DNA of 64,000 nucleotides from Thereva unica. Taxonomy: Eukaryota > Arthropoda > Insecta > Diptera > Therevidae. The position numbers and the translations under genes are program-made. Below the pieces are notes generated by a model. That model ran no database searches, had not been told where the DNA came from, and was given only the letters and a program-made list of their open reading frames with translations. Location: positions 87,904,070 to 87,968,069 of the forward strand of contig OX465282.1 in the NCBI GenBank assembly GCA_949987705.1. The letters are read 5' to 3'. This document shows positions 35,501 to 47,500 of the stretch, piece by piece. Each line of letters begins with the position of its first letter. Positions within the stretch are counted from its first letter, which is position 1.

Positions 35501-38500
35501 TGATCGATCTCACAAACTCAAACTTAATGGTATCTATAAGATGACGTGGCAGTCACCAGACAGAGTAACTAATAATTAATCAAATTGACCAAGTTCTAGT
35601 TGAGAGAACAGGGGTTACGAGTATACTGAATGTAAGAACAATATGAGGAGCGCGCTGTGGCTCAATATCTAGTCAAGGTGAAATTGTGACCCCGGATAGC
35701 AACCAAAACGCAAACAAGGCAAACTGAACCAAAATACGATATAGACACGCTAAAACTGAAAATAGGAAGCAGTGCCTACCAGCATGCTGTTGCACAAAAC
35801 TTGAGAGAGACAGAAAAATAGCTCATCATCAACGACAAATGGAAGAAAATTAAAGGCAGCATAAACTGGGCAGCTGCCCCTTCTATTGGGCTGGGCCCCT
35901 AGACAGCCTAGAATTGACCGGTTTGATCAGGACTATTGAATCGCAATTGAAAAAAGAAACCAGATTTATCGGAAGTAAATCGCAAGATTACAAGAGGATG
36001 GAAGTGTTGAAACGAAAAGGAAAAATCGCAGGCAAATTTTGCAGAAAGAAGGAAAGAGAATATCTTGCAGGTACAGGGAGACTTTTGCTCATCACTGTAA
36101 CACTTTTGGCATATAGTCTTGATCTTGCCGTCTTTTTTTGTCCTATCTTGTCTTGGTCTTGTTTTTAACCGATCTGGAAGGAAGAAGTTATTCCATATGA
36201 CTGGAAGAAAGCGATTATATGCCCAGTATACAAGAAAGGAGATAAATTAACCTGTAAAAACTACAGAGGCATCTCACTCCAGCACCAGCTACAAAACCTT
36301 GTGCAACAAGAACTAGAACCTATAGCCGAAACTCATATAGGAGAATATCAAGCTGGTTTTACGACAAACAGCTCAACATTGGACCAACTTCTGACATTAA
36401 AACAATTCTGAAGAAAACCTGCGAAAGAAATGTAGATATATACCAGGTATTTGTCAACTTTTAACAGGCATATGACTCAATAAACAGAGAGAGGCTATGA
36501 GAGATACTATCGGAATTAGGAGTTCCCTCAAATTCGTTCAACTGATCAAATGTGAAACAAATAGCTCATTGGCTAAGGTAAGGATCCAAAGGGCTATAAC
36601 AGAAGAGCTCGAAGTACAACAAGGACTTAAAGCCCCCATACACCGTCAAATCGGATGTACATCCATGCTGTACAGCCAAAAATGTGATATCCCACAACTG
36701 TGCTTTTTGGTTGTACAGCTTCATTTTCTGTGCGGTGGCAAAAGAGTTAGCATGGATAGTAACCAAAAGCTGAAAATAGTATTATCAACGGTGGTAATAG
36801 ATATTTTTAGCGAAGAAAAAAAAACCTAGAAAAAGAAGAAATGTTTGGACAAAAGAATGGCTGTTAACAAATAATCCAAATGGATCAAAATATATTAAAA
36901 TAATAGGTTTATTCGAAATTAAATAAAACAAGAGGATTTTATTAAAAGTAAAGTTCTAAAGGGCTTGTTTCCCTGTACTTCAACTAAAGAAGGATTAATT
37001 GCAACAAAAGCATATTTGAATTAATTTGAAAAGATTTCTTTAGAATACAGTCATATATTTTTTATATTGTTTAAGGGATTCCGTATTTTACAAAGACTTT
37101 GTCTGTTCTTTTTTGAACTCCAAAAGTTCATTAATAATTCATAAAATGACTTAAAGCCTGTTAATGAATTATTTTAATGCAGTGATTCTCAACCTTTTTT
37201 CTGTTGCGGCACACTTTTAACAATTTCAAAATTTGGCGGCACACTAAAAATAATATAAGTTTAAAAGAATTTTACTTAACTATAATACAGTGTGTAAAAT
37301 AGTTTAGGATAATAATTTAAAATAAAATAATATGACTACAAAGACAACATAAATCCATTTCTATGTCAACTTTGTATCTGTTCCTACGTCTTCCTTATGG
37401 CCTTCTTCCCTCTGGTTTTTGGAGGAACAGAATTTTTGGGGCGCTTCTTCAAACATTCTCATCAAATGTCCTCCATCCTCCATCCAGCGTAGGCGTGAGA
37501 CCTCGATGCTTTTGGTTCTTCAGTTACTGCATTTACTGCGCCTGCGATTCTGCGGAGAATTTTCCTTTTGCAGCTTCCGAAGACCTGCTCGTCATGCCTA
37601 GTAAGCGCCCATGCTTCCGATCCGAACATAAACACTGGTTTTATGACTGTTTTGTATAACTTATATTTGATGGTCCTGTTTATTCTTTGTTTTGTACGCT
37701 AGCAGTATTCTTCTTTTAATTGTCGCCGTAAGGTTGTTGACTTTGTTAATTTGAGTTCCTAAGTAGGTGAACTCGTTTACGGATTTTGTGTTATATCTGT
37801 CGATCGTTATACTTTGTCCTGTTCTTCCTCTACTGTTTCTATTAGGGATTCGCATATATTTTGCTTTGTTAACTTCCCAGTATAGGAAGTTATTGTAATC
37901 GGTCCGAAAATCGAAATCGAAAATTTCAACGTATTTTCATCTTTCAAGGTCCCAGGAGCATTTTAAGCAAAAAATTGGGAGGAAGTATGTGTGTGTGTGT
38001 ATGTGCGTACGGATGTGGTCATTTTTTCCTGCACGATATCGCGCGAACCAAAACTGATATCGACTTCGTTGAGGTGTCGTTTGAAGCGTATTAACCGAAA
38101 TATAATCTGAAAAGATTTTCATGAGATTCGGTCCAGCCGTTTTTTTGCTTAAGCGACGTAAGTGATTTTTGTACCTGCACGATATCGCCCGAACCACGAA
38201 AGATATTGACTTACTTGAGGTGCCGTTCGAAGCGTATTAGCGACAATATAATCTGAAAAGATTTTTTATAATATTCGGTCCAGCGGTTTTTGGTTTAAAT
38301 GACTTAAGTGATTTTTGTACCTGCACGATATCGCACGAACTATAAAAGATATCGACTTAGTTGAGGTGCCGTTCGAAGAGTATTAACCAAAATATGATCT
38401 GAAAAGATTTTCATAAAATTCGGTCGAGCAGTTTTTTTGCTTAAGCGGCGTAAGTGATTTTTGTACCTGCACGATATCGCCCGAACCACGAAAGATATTG

Positions 38501-41500
38501 ACTTACTTGAGGTGCCGTTCGAAGCGTATTAGCGGCAATATAATCTGAAAAGATTTTTTATAATATTCGGTCCAGTGTTTTTTTGGTTTAAATGACTTAA
38601 GTGATTTTTGTACCTGCACGATACCGCGCGAACTAAAAACTATATCGACTTCACTGAGGTGCCGAAACACATTAATACCTAATCTTGTAAGTGCGCACAT
38701 TTAGTTTGACATATTAGCGAAAATATTGTTAAACAATTGTGACAAATTCTCGGTATTATACATATATTCTATATTGCCTATTGTTCATGTATTATTAAAA
38801 TATCCAATCATAATATTCAACATCCATCATACCGGGAAGTTGATCGTGTGGACCGAAAGGGTCGAACCCACATCCCAACTAGTTTTCATTGATATTAACC
38901 CTTATTTTACACACTGGGTCAAATTGACCCCACGGTTTGTTCGAGACGATTTTTCTCGAACAAACCGCTAGAATTAGGGCCTGTAGCGTCACTGGCATTT
39001 AGGGGAAGTTTCAAACTAAAGGCCCATGCGGAGAAAGTTAGTCAGTTGTGTTTTTTTTGATAATTTTTTTGTTAATTAAACAATAACAATTGACGTTAAC
39101 AACCATGCAGTACTCTTCAGAAAGGTTCAAAATATATGTGTAATTTTTACAACCCGTTATGTAAACAAATACAAAAGTTACTAACATTTTTCTCGTTGGG
39201 GTCAAATTGACCCAGTGTGTAAAGTACGTAATTTTTTGATAGTGTGTAACACAAGGGTTAATTCCAGATTTGACGCTGCTTTTCTAACGCTGCATAGGCT
39301 TTCATTTGCTGCAGCCATTATCCTGCGTGATGGCTATATAATCTGCATATGCCATTAGCTGACTAGACTTGTTTAGAATTTTCCCTTTGGTTTCAATGCG
39401 TGCCTCCCTGGGCCGCTTTTTCTAATAAGATGTTAAATAGTAAGCAGGATGGGGAGTTTTCTAGCCTGAGGCCTCTGTTCGTTTCAAAGGGTACCGATAC
39501 ATTGCTCTGTATTCTCATTCTGTTTATCACTCGACTCAATGAGGTTTTAGTGAGTTGAATTAATTTGTCTGGAAAGTTCAGTTCCATCATTGCATTGGTC
39601 GTACCGCAAGATCACATCATGTCTTAAAGTCAATGAAAAAGATGTGGGTCTCTATATTCTTTCGTCTTTTCAATTGCCTGTCGTAATGCGAATATGTGAT
39701 CGACTGTGGACTTTTGTTTCTTGAATCCGCATTGGTAATTTCCAATTACGCTTTCATACTGATCCAATAAGCGAGTATACATAATATATGAGAATATTTT
39801 ATATGCTAAATTCAGTAACGTAATTCCTCTGTAGTTGGAACATACAATTTGGTCCCCGTTTCTGTGTAGTAAATCTATGAAAAAAGTTCGCTGGTATAGC
39901 GGTATGTTTGATTCGGCTCGGCAGAATAATTGCGTCGGCGTAACAATAATGCCGAGGACGTGCTGTAATGATTGTGGTACAAATATTTTTCCCGTCGCGT
40001 TCCTGTTCCAATAATTTTCTGTATAAAAGTGCATACAAAATATTTTTATTGTTTCCATTTCTAAAATTTGGCGGCACACTTTAAGAATTTGGCGGCACAC
40101 AAAAGTGCCGCGGCACATAGGTTGAGAATCACTGTTTTAATGTAATGTTTTTCGATGTTCGCTTGGAGCACTACGCCACTACTTTCATGCATGTTGGAGC
40201 ACTGGTGACCACGCCTCCAAAAAATCCAACCACGCCTTCAAAAAATCAAACCTAGTTTGATTTTCATCAAGCCGATGGACGTACCAATTTTTGGTCGGCC
40301 GACTGGCCCACTATCGATAGTTTTGGTTGTACATCCGTCCTTCGATGTACATCCAATTTGACCGTGTATGGGGGCCTTTAGACAAGAAGATGGGCTGGCC
40401 CCAATGCTCTTCAATCTCGCCCTAGAATGGGTGATAACGAAAATGTCAGTGAAGACAATAATGCGACCAGTACTGTGTTATGGTAGCGTGTCTTGGACTA
40501 TGACTTAGGACATAGAGGAACGAGTCAACAGGTTTGAGAAAAAAGTTCTTAGATGCACGGAATATGGCGAAGGAGTTACAACCACGAGTTGTATGAAAAT
40601 GACGACATTATCAAAATTAACAGACTAAGATTAGCTGGATGCGTAATCAGGATGGAGCACAATCGTATCCTAAAACGGCTTCTACAATCGATCTTCGATC
40701 AGTTTTTTTATACATTCCTATCAGTAACCAAACTAACACACCACAAGGTCAGTCAGAAAAAAAGATAAGGGGAGGGGCGGCATTGTCTATTTTGCATGCG
40801 GGCGCTGAAGCAGCTAGCGGCGCACAGTGTGGCAAAATTCCAAAAAGCTGGCCAAAAGCCGAAAATTCTAAGATCGATTTTCAAACTTTTTGCCTGATAA
40901 ATATTTAATAGGAGACCCCTGCCACATAATAAACCGGATTATGGCGGTCAGGTGTCCTTTTTCTCTTCGCAGGATCAGTGCAAAAGTGACCGTTGCAGCA
41001 AGTGGTTGTTAGAATTTTTAAGGTCTTGTTGAAGCTGCTATATGTTTTGCTTCTCATTTTCCAGTGGTAAAAGCTATTTAGTTACAAAAAATGGATTTTT
41101 TTCCTGAAAGTATGTAGAAAACATTTCTGTAATCAATATTGTCTATTTTTATACCTGTGTAATTAATTAATTAATGAAAGACAGTGAAATTTTTATAATT
41201 TTTGCTAGAAAATCTTTTGTTTAAGAAGCCCGATATTAAAATGCTCGCTAGGTCCCGCTTTAAAAATTTTTTTAATATGTTCTTTAAACATTTCTACACA
41301 AATACAAACAACAAAAATTGAGACTTTTTGCGATCTTTTAGTCGGTGGACGTTTTTATTTAAAAAGTGCACCATTTTATGGTTTATTTCCTTCCCTTATT
41401 TGTGTATAAATAACCTTTTTATGTAAGGCGAGGGGGCCTCGGTAGCCTAGGGAGTAAGGCGTCTGGCTACTATCCCAGAGGTCCCGGGTTCGAATCCCGG

Positions 41501-44500
41501 CCAGCCCCACGGTCCTTCGCCTTTTCCACTTTCCCACCTACATAACTTTCCATCTTTCTTCTTCCCTCTTTACATTCCTGATTCCTTCTGTCATAGCCTT
41601 CCTTAGCCCTTCCCCGTTCCACCAAAGCGCATGTCATCGGTTGGTTGATGAGATTCAACTCGTTTCAGGAGGCATAACACTCCAGCGAGTTGATTCTCGA
41701 TGCCCCGATGACAAAATCGCGACAGTAATGGCTGGGAGTAGGTGGACTGCAAAAATACCGCTGGTAGGTTGTGACAGTTCCTTTCTTCCATGACTAGAGC
41801 TGCTGTTCGACATTGCACTCTATATGAAGAAAATAGATTGTCGACTCAGTATAAAGGGCGTGTCCTGTGACTCTAGTCTTTCACATAAAAAAAAATAAAA
41901 AAATATTACATTTGTTATATATGTATTATATAATATATTTGTATAAATATTGTTTTTATAAACTGCTGCATAAAATTTTTCGGAATGTTCTTTATATTTG
42001 TTGATTACGGAAACAGTGCAGGTAAATTAAGTCGAAAAAAGCGAAGTAGCGGAAATGATTGGGTATAGGCTAAAATGAACGAGAGCTTCCTTTTAGGGTT
42101 CTTATAAGGGGTTATAAAAACTACCGATTTTCTACCTTTCATCTAGGAGTTTTAGGGTCAAAATATCAGTTTTTTTGCAAAAACCTGTTAAATGGTCAGT
42201 GTTATCATAAAATAGTGTTTAAAAAATTTGTAGGTATATTATACTATTAGTTGCAAAAAAATGTTCTGATTTTTCTGTTTTAAATATTTAAAATACTCGT
42301 ATCCACTTATTTGCGACTTGTAAATATTATCAGACTTTCAATAAATCCTTTGTTGGACTACATAATTAATATTTTCAGGAGTGATTTCCTTACAAGTTTT
42401 TATTTAAAATTTTATTTTTTTATTAAAAAAAGACCGATAAATTCGAAATCAGCGACCCGAAAAACCCCCGTATACCAAGTTTTGTAGCGTATCCTTCAAT
42501 CGTCTTCGCAGCAACATGGTATCCTTCACTACTTTTAGTCGCTATTTTGAAGCCGCCATCTTGTTTACGAAAAAAGGGACACTAAATTCGTAATCGGAGA
42601 CCCCAAAAACCCCCGTATACCAAGTTTTATAGAAATTGAAGGATATTTCACTACTTTTAGTCGCCATTCTGAAGCCGCCATCTTGTTTATGAAAAAATGG
42701 ACACTAAATTTGAAATCAGCGACCCCCAAAACCCCCGTATACCAAGTTTTGTAGCATTTGAAGGATATTTAACTACTTTTGGTCGCCATTTTGAAGCCGC
42801 CATCTTATTTATGGAAAAATTGACACCAAATTCATGATCACCGACCCCGAAAACCCCCGTATACCAAATTTCAAATTAATTGGTTAATGTTAAAGACTTT
42901 TGGCCAGCTTTTTGGCCTTTTGTCCCACTGTGCGGCGGGCCTGTCTTCTTCTGATCCCATGTCCTATTTATATTTCAAAATCTTACTGCGCCTTGACTCA
43001 TTCCACATTCCCTTGCATTGTCTCTTTGTGACAAAGACGTTGTCACTAAACGTGACATTTTTTTCGGGCTTCCTGTCTAATCTATTAATTTTGTTAAAAC
43101 TTCCCGGTTTTTGGAAAGTTGATTCCGGTATTTAGAAGTCCTGTATTTGGTCCGGTATCCCGATATTTTCGAAATCCGGTATGTATCCCGGTAATGTATA
43201 CCAGATCGAAGCTTCCTCTGGGACAGGTCAAATGTGCCAGTCTATCAATATCTATGAACAGTTATTGAGTCGTTTTGTAGGGTCTCTGTAAAATCCTGAC
43301 GTCAGTGAATGCAGCCGGTATTGTAAATACCTACATTTATCACCAAGGACGAACTCTTCATATTTTTTTTAAATATTAAATAATTTGAATTTAAGTAAAT
43401 AGTCATGGTATGAAGTTCATCGCCCAACTTTCCTCAGGTCTGATAGTAATTAATTTTAATCAGGGTGGAGTCCCTTTAATATCCGGCTCTAAGTGGACCC
43501 ACATTAAGTTGTCGTAGCATCACCCAAAAATATATATGTATGTGCTACATTATATAATTATATAGAGGCGAAGAGCCCTAAGAGTTTTCTCTATTTCAAA
43601 CCCAGGACAAATCTAGAACTGAGGACATATAGTTGCCTGCGGTTAATGTACTAACGAGCATAATCCAGTCACTTTGAGAGAGGAACATTTTCAATATATG
43701 CACACTAAGGCACTGCCCAACATATTAAGGGTAAACAGCTTAGGGATTAAGGCAAACCGAATATCTTATTTGTTTAGATTATATCACTAAACATAAGTTA
43801 TGCTTGAGGATATTAGCAACATTTAAAATGAAGTTTCTTTAATACTTAGGTTGGGTAGATGCTTGTTGAAGTCTGGTTTGAGTTTTAGCAAGAGTTTTGA
43901 TAGCACAGAAACGAAGTCTGTGTAATGAATCCATAGAGGTCAATGTCATAAACTTAAAGGGGATTCACTTTGTTCACTCTGTAATACTGGCCTTGGTCAA
44001 CATATGTACATACATGCCTGATAATATTTAGGAATTTTATATAGATAGGGGTCATCGTTTTTAATCGAACAAAATAACTTCATAAATGTTGAAAAGCTGA
44101 CTTTCAAACTCAACTTTCAGATTTTTATAAAGAAAATAATTTCATGCCGATAAATATTGGAATTCTTTGTTAACATTCAAAAAACCGCCATAAATTGTCT
44201 GTTTGGGTCAATGACGGCAGAGATGGAGGAATGATATAAATTTCCACCTAAATATAAATTGCAAGGTACTTTACAGACTCAAAAATTTTCGCTTGTTTTT
44301 CCTAGAATTTTTGATACGTTTAAAAGCGACATTCCTCGGAAGCCACAGGCAAATACGGGTTGAAGCGGGAAGATTTTTGTTTTGCTGGGGAATGGCGGGA
44401 GAATCACGTTGTGGGCTGAAATAATTATTGGAGACTGGTTCTGTGGCAAGGAAAATAACAATTCCCGTTTATAGGTGTATCAAATCGAAGCAGAAAAGCA

Positions 44501-47500
44501 GAACCGTCGGCAGAGAATTGTTTCTATGCTTTAAGGTTGGTTTACACATACCCTCATTCGCATATCCGCGCCTATTCTTTGGCTCCTAAGAAAACCAACT
44601 GGTCTAAGTTCCAGTGGTTGTGACCTCGAAATCAGACTTGATTGCTGAAAGAAAGGATTCCCTGGAGGAAACACTGTGAGAGCCTTCGGACTCTACCATA
44701 AGCGACTAGACTCCAAAAGGATCTTTCTAAAGACTGCTTCAGAGGGCACTTTCTAGGGTTAATATTCCAGACCGTTAATCCATTGGATGCTGGGTATGGT
44801 CATAGGACTATCCCAGACCATTATTCTCGGAGTCTTTCTGGGAACATCTTTGACCGTAACAAGGTTCAAAGGGCAGTGGCCTCTTTTCAACTCTATAAGT
44901 ACCCGAGAGGAGATGGAGTTTTGGTGCCTTGATTTGATTCACGACAACCTGGTCTGCCTCTTTACAGCCAGCTTCAACTGGGGATACATTCCAACCATCT
45001 GAAGGTGGTCGTGGTGATTTTTAACCCGAAACAGGGCAACAGATTAATATATTCAAGCACGACTTCAGATTTTAACTATCTTTGGATTAAAATCATCTTC
45101 CGAAGCCACGTCATATTCTTTTGCTACAGAAGCCCTAACATAAGTAACGAAGCCTCCACTTCATCATTTGATACTATTTCGGAACAAATCTCGGGATTTT
45201 TATCGTCCAACCTTGAGTGTGAAATCATCGTTGCGGGGGATTTAAATGTTCACAATGTAAACTGGCTGACTTACTCAAATTGCACCAGTGCTTCTGGCAA
45301 GGACGTAGAGCTCTTTTTGCAGACACCAATAATTTACATCAAATTGTGGATCATCCCACGAGAGTCCCCGATGTTTCTGATCAAGGAACCTATCTCCTTG
45401 ATCTTTTTCTTACCTCACATCCAGCGAGGTACTCCGTCGAAGTAGATTCACCTCTCGGCAATTCGGACCACTGCTTAGTTAGCGCTAGTTTCCCTTTAAA
45501 ATTTCCCACCCCTCCCAAACCATTTAAAAGAACTGTATGGCATTATGGGAAGGCCAATTGGCTGGGGCTTATTAATTTTTTCGAATCTACTGACTGGAAC
45601 CTGTGTTTCCGAAACAAAAACGTCAACGCTGCCGCTATCCGTATCTCTAGGATCATACAGGCAGGAATGCATTTGTTCATTCTTAATACAACTAAATCTG
45701 TGAAGGCTAGGCCCAACAGATGGTTTTATGGAGTGCATGAATGCAATCAGAAATAAAGAAGCCGCCTTTCGAGCTTACAAGAGCTCCTTGAGTGAATCGC
45801 TTCGTGTAAAGTCACTATCAGGAATGTCAAAAATTCATTTGACAACAAATTGAGAAGTAAACTCCTTAATGCAACCTCTGGTAGCAAGAGCTTCTGGTCC
45901 TTGGTAAGCTCCATTAAGAAGGATTTCACTTCATCCCCAACTCCTTCATTCATCCACGATGAGAACCTTCTGTTATCACCTTAACAGACAGAAAATCCAA
46001 GGCCGATTTATTAGCATCTCTGTTTGCTGCCAATTCTTCTTTACCCCAAACTGATATGCTACCCCCGGTTCTCGAGCACAGCGCTCATTTAATGGACAGG
46101 GTTTTCTTCAGAACTCGCGAGGTGTACAGATGCCTCAAGGAGCTCGATGTCAATAAATGCACTGGACCCGATAATATACCCCCTGTCATCTTAAAACAAT
46201 GCGCGTCACCTTTGGCTAAACCTCTGCGCAAACTTTTTGCCCTATCATACTCTTCCGGAGTCTATCCAGACCTTTGGAAACTTGCCCATGTTCAGCCAAT
46301 ACCAAAAAAGGTGACTCCAGCCTTCCCTCCAACTACCGCCCAATAGCAATTACTTCTATTCTCTCCAAAACCATGGAGACGATAATTAACAAAAAGCTTA
46401 TGGGATATCTAGAATCCAACCAACTTATCAACGACAAACAATACGGCTTCCGTCAAAAAAGATCCACTGGGGATCTTTTAGTTTTCCTTAAAGAACACCT
46501 CAACCGAAGTTTGCATGGATCTGGTGAATCTCGTTTGGTTGCTTTGGATATCTCCAAGGCTTTTGATAGAGTATGGCACTCAGCCTTGTTAGCTAAACTC
46601 AAAGCTATTGAAATTGACTTGCTTCTGTATAAGTGGGTTGAAAGTTTCCTTTCCGGTCATTCAATTAAGGTAGTATTGGATGGCGCCAAATCTGAATCTC
46701 ACCTCATCTCTGCGGGGGTCGCCCAGGGTTCAAGTTTATCACCGTCCCTATTTCTCATCTTTATAAATAACCAACTTTCAATCCCCTCCAACCCACTTCT
46801 CAGCTTCGCTAACGACGGTACTTTACGTTACTGCTACAGCTACGATACAAGGCAGACTCATGCCAGATCCTGTCTTGATGATCGGGAACTTATGTCCATC
46901 TCTATTAATAACGACATTGAACTCATTCTAGAGTGGGGAAAGAAGAATCGTGTTGAATTCAACCCCGACAAAACCAAGTACTGTCTTATTTCAAAAAAAA
47001 AAAAAGATCAATAGCTCTCCATCCTTGAAAGTGGACAAAGTTAAACTAACGGCCGCTCTCCCTTCCTCTACATAGCTCCCAGTAGTCCCAGTTCGCTTAC
47101 TCGACGGGTAAATCAACAGAGGTTATTTACACTACCTGGTCAGTAAAATTGAAAAAGCCTTCCTCGCTAAAGAAACTGCTTTATGTGCGTTCCTTGACAT
47201 CGAAGGTGCTTTCGATAATACTGGCTCTGATTCTATCTCTAGAGCACTGGCTCTCAGAAACCTGGATCCAGGATCCTTACACGAATGAGTGACATTTATT
47301 CTAGTCTAGGTGTCTTCACCATTAGTGTTAAGGCTATTAAGGGCTACTCTCAAGGTGAAGTGTTATCCCCGCTACTTATCCCCGTTTGAATTGACCACTA
47401 CAGAGGGCATGAGAACAGCACTCGTAGAAGTTGAAAGTTGGTGTACCACGGAGGGCCTGTCAATCAACCCAAATAAGGCTGTCCTGGTACCTTTTTCCAA

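Larger units (their letters stand above)
37364..40053 (-). mobile_element. RTE-like LINE (layer 4)
   Basis: Minus-strand, 5'-truncated LINE flanked by TCCATTTCTA at 37354-37363 and 40054-40063. Reading down from 40053: GDQIVCSNYRGITLLNLAYK, QCGFKKQKSTVDHIFALRQA, FETNRGLRLENSPSCLLFNI, YADY (degenerate YADD near 39350), then past two inserts KAKYMRIPNRN, FTYLGTQINKVNNLT and DEQVFGSCKRKILRRIAGAV. The mutated catalytic motif, stops and insertions make it dead. Confidence 0.9.
37180..40134. mobile_element. hAT-type MITE (layer 3)
   Basis: Ends CAGTGATTCTCAACCT with GCGGCACAC repeats inside. TTTTAATG flanks exactly at 37172-37179 and 40135-40142. It is only about 255 bp once the LINE inside is removed. 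It splits the Harbinger-like element. Confidence 0.92.
36630..40377. mobile_element. PIF/Harbinger-like element (layer 2)
   Basis: Ends AAGCCCCCATACACCGTCAA (left) and AGGCCCCCATACACGGTCAA (right, other strand), continuing ATNGGATGTACATCC, about 35 bp. TTA flanks at 36627-36629 and 40378-40380. Without its hAT insert it is about 785 bp. A short frame near 36826-36920 (RKRRNVWTKEWLLTNNPNG) may be the remnant of a Harbinger transposase start; this is uncertain. Confidence 0.85.
35480..40695 (+). mobile_element. outer RTE-like LINE of a five-layer nest
   Basis: Plus-strand LINE in two parts. Part one, 35480-36629: endonuclease remnant (MTWQSPDRVT), linker, and RT start (YDWKKAIICPVYKKGD, CKNYRGISL, GEYQAGF). 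Part two, 40378-40695: QEDGLAPMLFNLALEWVI, CYGSVSWTM and KINRLRLAGCVIRMEHNRI. The break falls inside VQQGL|RQEDGL, where a Harbinger-like element is inserted at TTA. Many stops and an internal deletion after LALEWVI show it is dead. Confidence 0.85.

Noticed and set aside
37985..38010. TGTGTGTG microsatellite as an independent feature
   Set aside because: Very short and part of the layer-5 repeat.
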